Assembly: GCF_024505185.1 (NCBI RefSeq)
Contig: NZ_JANIBJ010000008.1
Location: 1 to 64,000 of the forward strand
Reading direction: 5' to 3'
Source: Methylomonas subterranea
GTDB taxonomy: Bacteria > Pseudomonadota > Gammaproteobacteria > Methylococcales > Methylomonadaceae
DNA length: 64,000 nucleotides
Positions 36,492 through 43,642 of this stretch are shown here, piece after piece (positions within the stretch are counted from its first letter, which is position 1; each line of letters starts with the position of its first letter). Made by a program: the position numbers and the translations under genes. Below the pieces are notes generated by a model. It was given only the letters and a program-made list of their open reading frames with translations, did no database searches and was not told the DNA's origin.

Positions 36492-36815
36492 TTATTTGGC
36501 CGGTTCGGATTTATTGCTATCGTCTGCTTTGTCGCCGGCGGGCGCCGGGGCGGTTTTTTTACCGGCGCAAACCGCTTCGATAGCTTTCTTGTCGCTGGCC
36601 TTGTCCATCATTTGGCCGCCGCATTTCCCTTCTCCACAAGCGCCGTCTTTCATTTTCGACGCGCCGTCTTTTTCGGCTTCCGCGGTTTGCATATAGCCCG
36701 AACTCAAGTCCTGCATGGCGAACGGATTGCTATCGCTTTGCACGGCATTGGCGGCGAAAGGTAGCAAGGAAGCGCTCATGGCCAGTGCGAATGGGGTTTT
36801 ATGAGTTTTTTTCAT
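36492..36815 (-). CDS. Secreted Cys-containing peptide resembling HvfA-type RiPP precursor
   Basis: 107 aa with a signal peptide (FALAMSASLLPFAANA), a NPFAMQDLSSGYM segment after it, and a core with DGACGEGKCGG; an isolated Cys lies later (IEAVCAGK) and the tail is Pro/Asp/Lys-rich. The signal plus EGKCG core is the pattern of HvfA-like precursors, whose Cys in EGKCG motifs are modified by a DUF692 (HvfB) partner and which bind copper. No DUF692 gene is adjacent, so it is an orphan here. Copper homeostasis would suit a methanotroph, but that link is inference. Possibly secreted unmodified. Confidence 0.7.
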   Translation of the reverse strand: MKKTHKTPFALAMSASLLPFAANAVQSDSNPFAMQDLSSGYMQTAEAEKDGASKMKDGACGEGKCGGQMMDKASDKKAIEAVCAGKKTAPAPAGDKADDSNKSEPAK

Positions 36816-36993
36816 GTTGTCTCCTGATCGATGGGTTGAAGTGTTCCGGCACTTGAGTGCGAGATTTTTATGGCTTTAATTCGGGTTACTATCACAAAAA
36901 AGCCGCTTAAAGTAAAGGTGAGTAAATTCTAATAAACACCAGTATACTGCCGCCTAATAACATGCTTGAGCCGAATGACTCGCCCCGGAATTT

Positions 36994-37524
36994 ATGATGA
37001 CCGAAAAACCCGAAATTGTGCAATTGGGCGCTGACGTCTTGCGCCGAACAGCACGTCCCGTAGATGATTTTAGCGATGCCAAGTTCCCGCAATTACTGGC
37101 TGTGTTGCGCGACGCGATGCTGGAAAGCAACGGTGTCGGCATTGCCGCCCCGCAATTGGGTGCATCCTGGCGGATTATCATCGTTGCATCGCGGCCCACC
37201 GTTCGCTACCCAAACGCACCGGAAATGCCGCCTATCGTGATGGTCAATCCGTCATTTCAGATAGTGGATGACAGCTTACACAAGGATTGGGAGGGTTGTT
37301 TGAGCGTGCCGGGCATTCGGGCCTTGGTGCCGCGCTTCCGGGCCATACAGGTAAATTATCGGGACGAGAAGGGGCGGGAACAGGATTTGGTGCTGGAGGA
37401 TTTTCCGGCCAGGGTATTTCAGCACGAATACGATCATCTGGAAGGCTTGGTTTATCTGGATAGGCTTGAGTCCAATCGAGACATCATTTCGGAACTGGAA
37501 TTTTTTAAACGAATAGCGGCTTAA
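36994..37524 (+). CDS. def: Peptide deformylase
   Basis: Removes the formyl group from nascent proteins. The 176 aa protein has all three motifs: GVGIAAPQLG, EGCLSVPG with Cys102, and QHEYDHLEG with His144 and His148 as metal ligands and Glu145 catalytic. Two ATGs stand in tandem at 36994 and 36997. It is not beside fmt, where the housekeeping copy usually lies, so it may be a second copy. Eight bp upstream of the metallo-hydrolase gene. Confidence 0.95.
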   Translation: MMTEKPEIVQLGADVLRRTARPVDDFSDAKFPQLLAVLRDAMLESNGVGIAAPQLGASWRIIIVASRPTVRYPNAPEMPPIVMVNPSFQIVDDSLHKDWEGCLSVPGIRALVPRFRAIQVNYRDEKGREQDLVLEDFPARVFQHEYDHLEGLVYLDRLESNRDIISELEFFKRIAA

Positions 37525-37532
37525 GGTGGCGT

Positions 37533-38447
37533 ATGCGCTTACTGTTGGTGTGGTTGGGGTTTTGCTTAAGTCCAGTGAGTTGGGCCTTGCCGGTTTTGCA
37601 AGTAGCGGAAGTCGCGCCGGGGGTGTTTGTGCACATATCGGCGCATCACTGGCCGGATAGGGAAAATCATGGCGAAATCGCCAATATCGGCTTTATCGTC
37701 GGCGACAGCTGCGTGGCGGTTATCGATAGCGGCGGCAGTCCGCAACAAGGCATGGCGCTGCGGCGGGCAGTCAAGAAAGTCACTGCCAAGCCGGTCTGTT
37801 ATGTGATCAACACCCACGTACATCCTGATCATATCTACGGCAACAGCGCCTTTAAAGCGCCGGGCGTGCGTTTTGTCGGCCATCATAAACTGGCCCGCGC
37901 CATGGCTACCCGCGGGCCCCACTATTTAAGCAAGGCCGATGAGTTGCTGGATATCCGGGTCGGCCCGGATAACATCATTCCGCCCGACTTACAGGTCAAG
38001 GAGAGCATGACCCTGAATTTGGGCAACCGGGAACTCCAGCTAACGGCGCATCCGTCCGCCCATACCGACAACGATTTGAGTGTTTACGATAAAAATACCG
38101 ACACGCTTTGGTTGGCGGATTTGCTGTTTCTGGAGCATATTCCGGTGATCGACGGCAGCATCAGAGGCTGGCTGAAGGAATTGGAACGCCTGGAGAAAAA
38201 TCAGTATAAATTGGTCATACCCGGGCATGGTCGATTGGTCAGGGATTGGCCGGCCGGATTACAAGCGCATAAGGCCTATTTGGAGCAATTGGCCGCCGAA
38301 ATCCGCATCATGCTCAAACAAGGAAAAACCCTGGAATACGCCGTGGACCACGTGGGCTTGTCGGCAAGGCAGCTCTGGCGCTTGTTTGAAGAGTTTCACC
38401 GGAAAAACGTCACCATAGCCTTTGCTGAACTTGAGTGGGAAGACTGA
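37533..38447 (+). CDS. Quinoprotein relay system zinc metallohydrolase (MBL fold)
   Basis: A 304 aa metallo-beta-lactamase-fold protein with a signal peptide (LLLVWLGFCLSPVSWA). The zinc motif THVHPDH has His95, His97, Asp99 and His100; further ligands are likely at HPSAHTDND and PGHGRL. The family occurs in methylotrophs next to PQQ-dependent dehydrogenases together with a SoxYZ-like carrier, exactly the gene 26 bp downstream. The reaction is not established. I infer periplasmic service to a quinoprotein such as methanol dehydrogenase, which is not itself in the window. Confidence 0.85.
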   Translation: MRLLLVWLGFCLSPVSWALPVLQVAEVAPGVFVHISAHHWPDRENHGEIANIGFIVGDSCVAVIDSGGSPQQGMALRRAVKKVTAKPVCYVINTHVHPDHIYGNSAFKAPGVRFVGHHKLARAMATRGPHYLSKADELLDIRVGPDNIIPPDLQVKESMTLNLGNRELQLTAHPSAHTDNDLSVYDKNTDTLWLADLLFLEHIPVIDGSIRGWLKELERLEKNQYKLVIPGHGRLVRDWPAGLQAHKAYLEQLAAEIRIMLKQGKTLEYAVDHVGLSARQLWRLFEEFHRKNVTIAFAELEWED

Positions 38448-38473
38448 ATATCATTAACGCCTGAGAGAGATTG

Positions 38474-39301
38474 ATGAAAATGCTACGCAAATTTGCCTTT
38501 TTAATCGCGCTGTTACCACTTGCTGCGTTGGCCGAGGATGACGACAGCACCTGGAACAATGTCCTGAAAAGCCAGTTTTTCGCCGGCAAAACCATTGCCG
38601 AATCGAATGAGGTCATTGAGCTGGATGCGCCGTATCGGGCGGAAGACCCCGCTATCGTCCCGGTCAAGGTCATCAGTAAAATTCCGCAAGGCAAAGACAA
38701 ATACATCAAAAAAATCTGGGTGCTGGTGGATAAAAATCCGTTTCCGTTTGTCGGCGAATTCGAATTTTTTCCGGAAAGCGGCAAGGCGGATCTGGCCATG
38801 CGGGTGAGGGTGAATACCTACAGTAACATCCGGGCGATTGCCGAAACCAACGACGGCCAGCTGACCATGAGCAAAAAATTCGTCAAGGCCAGCGGCGGTT
38901 GCTCCGCGCCGGTGGGAGCCGATCTGGACGAGGCCATGAAACGCTTGGGGAAAGTGAAGTTCCGCTTGGATGAAGGTCTGAAGTCAGGCCAGCCGACTGA
39001 AGCGCAGCTGATGATCAGCCACCCGAATTTGACCGGCATGCAGATGGATCAGATGACGAGATATGTTAGAAAGTCGCATTTTATCGATCAATTGAAAGTG
39101 AGCTTTAACAATAAACCGGTTTTAAAGGCCAAAATCGATATTGCCATTAGCGCCGATCCCAATTTCCGTTTTTATTTCGTTCCGGACCAGCCGGGCGAAT
39201 TGAAGGCGGAATTCAGCGATATTTCCTGCGAGTCGCCGACCAGCAGGAAGGTGTGCGACAAGGGCGCCAGCTATAGCCAGCAATACGCTGTATCGCCCTA
39301 A
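38474..39301 (+). CDS. Quinoprotein dehydrogenase-associated SoxYZ-like carrier
   Basis: 275 aa with a signal peptide (FAFLIALLPLAALA) and two parts. A SoxY-like N-terminal domain (IELDAPYRAEDPAIVPVKV, NPFPFVGEFEFFPESG) has KASGGCSAPVG, where the Cys would be the carrier residue. A SoxZ-like C-terminal domain follows (LMISHPNLTGMQMDQ, AEFSDISC). ATG 38474 is chosen over the preceding TTG because GAGAGA lies just upstream. Paired with the metallohydrolase upstream, the usual two-gene module. Substrate carried is unknown. Confidence 0.88.
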   Translation: MKMLRKFAFLIALLPLAALAEDDDSTWNNVLKSQFFAGKTIAESNEVIELDAPYRAEDPAIVPVKVISKIPQGKDKYIKKIWVLVDKNPFPFVGEFEFFPESGKADLAMRVRVNTYSNIRAIAETNDGQLTMSKKFVKASGGCSAPVGADLDEAMKRLGKVKFRLDEGLKSGQPTEAQLMISHPNLTGMQMDQMTRYVRKSHFIDQLKVSFNNKPVLKAKIDIAISADPNFRFYFVPDQPGELKAEFSDISCESPTSRKVCDKGASYSQQYAVSP

Positions 39302-39311
39302 AAGGTCGTCA

Positions 39312-39635
39312 GTGAAAACCAGCGTGCTGATGATTTGTCTGATGTTGGCCGCGACGGATGCCTTGGCTTTTCGTTGCGGTCGGGAACTGGTGCAGGTCGG
39401 CGATCACAAACTAGATGTCTTGGAAAAGTGCGGGGAGCCGGAATGGACGGAAAGGCGTTACGGCACGCGCGGAAGCCGCTTGCGACACCCTTATGGCGCC
39501 TTGGAACTGAACCAATATGAAGAAGTTGTGATAGACGAATGGATTTATAACTTCGGACGCAGAAAATTCAAGCAGTTTTTGCAATTTGAAAATGGCGTGT
39601 TAAAAAAAATTGAAAACCTGGATTATGGAAATTGA
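39312..39635 (+). CDS. DUF2845 secreted protein
   Basis: 107 aa with a signal peptide (MICLMLAATDALA) and the DUF2845 pattern FRCGRELVQVGDHKLDVLEKCGEP followed by WIYNFG and the ending LQFENGVLKKIE. Two conserved cysteines may form a periplasmic disulfide. GTG start, 10 bp after the SoxYZ-like gene, so probably in the same transcript. Function unknown. Confidence 0.85.
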   Translation: MKTSVLMICLMLAATDALAFRCGRELVQVGDHKLDVLEKCGEPEWTERRYGTRGSRLRHPYGALELNQYEEVVIDEWIYNFGRRKFKQFLQFENGVLKKIENLDYGN

Positions 39636-39678
39636 TCCCGCTAGGCCGTGGTTTTGATTAGGGGTTTTTGGCGGTTCC

Positions 39679-40308
39679 ATGGATAATCGCAGCAGCAACA
39701 CGGTTTGGCACCGCTCGACCGTGACCAGAAATAGACGGGAACGGCAAAACGGGCATAAATCCGTCATTTTGTGGTTTACCGGTTTGTCGGGGGCGGGGAA
39801 GTCAACCTTGGCGCATGCGGTTGAAGAGCGTTTGCATCAATTGGGCTATGGGACCTTCGTGCTCGACGGAGATAACGTCAGGCATGGTTTATGCCGGGAT
39901 CTGGGTTTTACCGATCGGGACAGGCGGGAAAACATTCGCCGGGTCGCCGAATTGGCCAAGCTGATGTTGGAGGCCGGCATCATCACGCTGACGGCATTCA
40001 TTTCTCCGTTTCGGGCGGAACGGGAACTGGCCAGAAATCTGGTTTTGCCGGGGGATTTTATTGAAATTTACTGTCGCTGCGATTTATCCATCTGTGAAGA
40101 GCGCGATGTAAAAGGCCTGTATAAAAAGGCCAGACAAGGGCAAGTCAGTCATTTTACCGGTATTTCCTCTCCCTACGAGGTGCCGGAACAGCCGGAATTG
40201 GCTGTAGCTACCGGCACAAAGAGCCTGGAAGAGTGTGTCGACCAAGTCTTGGATTTCCTGCGGAAACGCGGCATCGTCGGCATGGCTAAACCGGACGCCA
40301 TCCCATGA
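39679..40308 (+). CDS. cysC: Adenylylsulfate kinase
   Basis: Phosphorylates APS to PAPS in sulfate activation. The 209 aa protein has Walker A GLSGAGKS at 35-42, the APS-binding [16 protein letters not shown] stretch, [13 protein letters not shown] and the C-terminal [16 protein letters not shown]. The sulfurylase genes cysDN are not beside it. Its last four bases overlap the start of the DHH gene. A role in sulfation rather than assimilation is possible. Confidence 0.94.
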   Translation: MDNRSSNTVWHRSTVTRNRRERQNGHKSVILWFTGLSGAGKSTLAHAVEERLHQLGYGTFVLDGDNVRHGLCRDLGFTDRDRRENIRRVAELAKLMLEAGIITLTAFISPFRAERELARNLVLPGDFIEIYCRCDLSICEERDVKGLYKKARQGQVSHFTGISSPYEVPEQPELAVATGTKSLEECVDQVLDFLRKRGIVGMAKPDAIP

Positions 40309-41261
40309 ATTTCGACGTATTCAACGGCGACGCGGATGGCATTTGCGCGTTGTTGCAGTTGCGTCTTGCCGAGCCGGTCGACTCAATACTGGTGACGGGC
40401 GTCAAACGAGATATTGGTCTGCTCGAACGCGTCGACGCCAAGCCGGGCGACCGGGTTACCGTGCTGGATATTTCCCTGGCCAAAAATCGCCAGGCTTTGC
40501 TGGGGTTACTGGATAGGCAGATCGATGTGTTTTACTTCGATCACCATCAGGCTGGCGATATTCCGGTTCACCCGCAACTTCGCTCCGTAATCGATACCGA
40601 CGCCGATGTTTGCACCAGTCTACTGGTTGATCGATATTTGCATCATCGTTTTACCGCTTGGGCGGTGACTGCCGCGTTCGGCGATAATTTAATGGAAAGT
40701 GCCGCGAGGGCGGCGCAACGCTTGAACTTGTCGGACCGGCAATTGCAACGGTTACGGCAATTGGGGGTATGCATAAACTACAATGCTTACGGCGAGCATG
40801 TCGATGACTTACATATTCCGCCTAGCCGGTTGTTTGGCGAGCTGCGCGGATTTCAGACCCCGTTTGAATTCGTCGAAGAAAAATCCGAGATATACAAGGC
40901 GCTGTTAACCGGTTATATGGCGGATATGGAACAAGTCTGGCAAGTTTTGCCGGAATACGAAAGCGAAAAAGTCGCCGTTTTTATACTACCCGATGAAAAA
41001 TGGGCGCGGAGGGTAAGCGGCGTCTGGAGTAACGAATTGGCCAATCGGAATCCGGACAGGGCGCATGCCGTTATGGGCTTGAACCGGCAAGGAGGCTACA
41101 CCGTCAGCGTAAGAGCGCCGTGCAATAACAAAGCCGGGGCCGATGTGCTTTGCGGTCAATTTCCGGGCGGCGGCGGCAGAAAAGCCGCGGCCGGGATCAA
41201 TCATTTACCCGGCAATCAAATTGCAGCGTTTATTAACGCTTTTGTTCGCCAATATAACTAA
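40305..41261 (+). CDS. DHH-family phosphoesterase
   Basis: 318 aa with metal-binding motifs of the DHH superfamily: [11 protein letters not shown] at the N-terminus, [17 protein letters not shown] and, in the C-terminal DHHA1 part, [11 protein letters not shown]. Family members hydrolyse nanoRNA, pAp or cyclic dinucleotides. Its 4-bp overlap with cysC suggests the pAp/PAPS link found for some DHH enzymes, an inference worth testing because PAPS use releases pAp. Confidence 0.88.
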   Translation: MNFDVFNGDADGICALLQLRLAEPVDSILVTGVKRDIGLLERVDAKPGDRVTVLDISLAKNRQALLGLLDRQIDVFYFDHHQAGDIPVHPQLRSVIDTDADVCTSLLVDRYLHHRFTAWAVTAAFGDNLMESAARAAQRLNLSDRQLQRLRQLGVCINYNAYGEHVDDLHIPPSRLFGELRGFQTPFEFVEEKSEIYKALLTGYMADMEQVWQVLPEYESEKVAVFILPDEKWARRVSGVWSNELANRNPDRAHAVMGLNRQGGYTVSVRAPCNNKAGADVLCGQFPGGGGRKAAAGINHLPGNQIAAFINAFVRQYN

Positions 41262-41290
41262 TCAACCCGGACATTCAGTTTGTGTGAATC

Positions 41291-43558
41291 ATGAGTAGTC
41301 TCGCTGCCAATAGATATTCATTTTTGTCCAAGGGGTTTTCGCTGCTTGCGGTTTTTGCTGCTGGCTATTTGATCAGCATATATCCTGATATTGGGTGGTT
41401 TAAGTTTGTTATTTGCGCTATCTATGCGGGATTGTTGCTGTTTGAACCTAAACTGGGTTTTTTCTTTTTGACGGCATTTATTCCGGTCTTGGACTTTGGG
41501 GTGTGGACGGGAAATATATTGTTCAGCGAATACGATGTGTTGTTTCTGTTGACGCTGGCTGTTTTATTTTGGAAACAGAATAATATTTTTTCCGTAAAAT
41601 ATAAAGGCGACACCTTGTTTTATGCGTTATTGATCTGGTATGTGCTGTGCGGTTTTATTGGTTTTTTCGACTATTTTTCCGAACACTTTTCCGACGATAT
41701 TTATCAGAGTCCATTAAATGGCATCAGAGTGGGTAAGGGTTTTATATCGGCTTGGCTGGCTTGGTATGTAACTAGGGCATCATTGTTGGAAAACTACAGG
41801 TTGACATTGCTGATGCTGGGTGCCGGCATATTATGCGGTCTTCTGCTGCTTGCATTGGGTGTGTTATGGGAACGTCATGTGTTTTCATCCATACTGCTTT
41901 CCGGCAATATTTATGAGTTTTTTGAAACGCTGCTTGATTTTTCCAGCACCTATCGAATAACAGGCTTTTTCAGCGGCATGCATGTTGGTGGTACCGCGCT
42001 GGATGGGTATCTGGTTTGCGTTTTGCCTCTGGTATTTTATATTGTTACCCGGCAAAAAAAACAGTCCTATTTTTTGTTGTCGATATTGGTGTTCGCCTTG
42101 GGACTTTATAGTCTAATTGTGACTTTTACCAGAATGACCATTGCGGGTTTTGCTATTTCGTTTGTGATATCCGGAATTTTACTCTATAGGGATAATAAAA
42201 GGTTGGTAGTCAAATCCGGATTACGGATGTTTGATGTCTATTATGTATTTTTATTTGTTGCCGTTATTTTTATCTTGACGGTGATTAAAAGTCAGGCCGG
42301 TTATCAGGCCTTATTATTCGGCATCATGGTTTTTTTCGCGTCGATAGTTGTGATTCATAAAGTTAAACCGGATATCGTGTTTGTTGGCTTTTTATTGATT
42401 ATGCTTTTTTCTCTTGGAGTATACGGAGTTAATGACTCGATTACGGAAAGTCAATGGCATCAGGATGTTGATTCTTTGAATGCGTTGGTTATCGCCGTGA
42501 CCAGCGTCGTTGTATTGATGTTTTTAGGTGTTGCCAGCGGCGTCATTTTTAAAATCAAGGGAATAAAATTAAAGGACATCGGAATACCGGCGCTTGTGGG
42601 CGGTGGCTTCCTAATAATAATTGTCGGAATGGGCTCCACCCGGATGACGGAAAGAATGCAGGGCGTATCTTCGGATTTGCAAACCCGCTCCAGACACTGG
42701 GCCGATGTAATCGATTCGGCATACTCGGATAGTTTCTGGCGGCCATTTTGGGGTTTTGGCATGGGTAGCATGCCAAAACTCTACTATCGTAGTCATTTGG
42801 ATGACATGCCTCTGCCTAATTACCGCTGGGTGGAAAACGACGGTAAGACTTTGCTTGAAATTGGCAAGGGCGGATATCCTTATTTCCAAAAGATAACGCT
42901 TAAGCCTGATACCGTTTACAACTTGCTTGCCGTAGTCAAGTTTGAAGACGAGGGAGGTATTTTGGGTGTCGATATCTGCCACAAACACATTTTATTTAGC
43001 GATCAGTGGCAGCCGGATTGTGTAAAAAAGGACTTCCGCTTGAAACTGGGCGGATGGCAAACGCTGCAGTGGTCTTTTAATTCGGGTAATTTGGGCCGCC
43101 GGGGATGGTTGGATTGGCCGCCGACCTTACAAATTCACAATTATGGCAGCGGCATAATGTCTGTCGATACGATTGAGATTACCGATTCTTCCGGCGTGCA
43201 AATTTTAAAAAACTCCGACTTTGATAATAGATTGAACCATTGGTTTTGGATTAGCGATTTCGAGCATTTACCCTGGCATAGCAAACAATTGTTTCTCCAG
43301 GTGTGGCTCGAACAAGGCTGGATTGGCCTGCTGTTATTTATACTGTTGATCGGTTTTGGTTTTCGACATCAATGGAAATTGCTTGATTCAGGAGAGTCGA
43401 TTCCTATTGCCATCGTGCCGTCCATGATAGCCATGATAGGTTTGGGGTTGACGGACGAATATATCGACGAGCCGCAGACAACCTTGATGACATTTGCCGT
43501 TTTTTTTGCGGCTTTACAATGGCCCTTGAATAATGTACGCGAAAAAGCCCTTGCTTAA
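41291..43558 (+). CDS. O-antigen ligase/polymerase-like membrane protein with inserted domain
   Basis: 755 aa polytopic inner-membrane protein with about a dozen hydrophobic segments. It carries the O-antigen ligase family landmarks: a WGFGMGS motif near residue 487 and HSKQLFLQVWLEQGWIGLLL near 662. Between these two lies an unusual ~170-residue soluble insertion rich in Trp/Asp (YPYFQKITLKPDTVYNL, WQTLQWSFNSGNLGRRGW) resembling a carbohydrate-binding jelly roll. It would face the periplasm. Lower GC than its neighbours is visible. No glycosyltransferases flank it. Substrate unknown: exopolysaccharide or LPS polymerisation/ligation inferred. Confidence 0.78.
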   Translation: MSSLAANRYSFLSKGFSLLAVFAAGYLISIYPDIGWFKFVICAIYAGLLLFEPKLGFFFLTAFIPVLDFGVWTGNILFSEYDVLFLLTLAVLFWKQNNIFSVKYKGDTLFYALLIWYVLCGFIGFFDYFSEHFSDDIYQSPLNGIRVGKGFISAWLAWYVTRASLLENYRLTLLMLGAGILCGLLLLALGVLWERHVFSSILLSGNIYEFFETLLDFSSTYRITGFFSGMHVGGTALDGYLVCVLPLVFYIVTRQKKQSYFLLSILVFALGLYSLIVTFTRMTIAGFAISFVISGILLYRDNKRLVVKSGLRMFDVYYVFLFVAVIFILTVIKSQAGYQALLFGIMVFFASIVVIHKVKPDIVFVGFLLIMLFSLGVYGVNDSITESQWHQDVDSLNALVIAVTSVVVLMFLGVASGVIFKIKGIKLKDIGIPALVGGGFLIIIVGMGSTRMTERMQGVSSDLQTRSRHWADVIDSAYSDSFWRPFWGFGMGSMPKLYYRSHLDDMPLPNYRWVENDGKTLLEIGKGGYPYFQKITLKPDTVYNLLAVVKFEDEGGILGVDICHKHILFSDQWQPDCVKKDFRLKLGGWQTLQWSFNSGNLGRRGWLDWPPTLQIHNYGSGIMSVDTIEITDSSGVQILKNSDFDNRLNHWFWISDFEHLPWHSKQLFLQVWLEQGWIGLLLFILLIGFGFRHQWKLLDSGESIPIAIVPSMIAMIGLGLTDEYIDEPQTTLMTFAVFFAALQWPLNNVREKALA

Positions 43559-43642
43559 GTTTCTATAAATTTTTTATATCAAATAATGACGCAGTCTTTG
43601 GGCGCGTTTAATTATCTCTTTTAATTGCTTTTTTATATTTCC

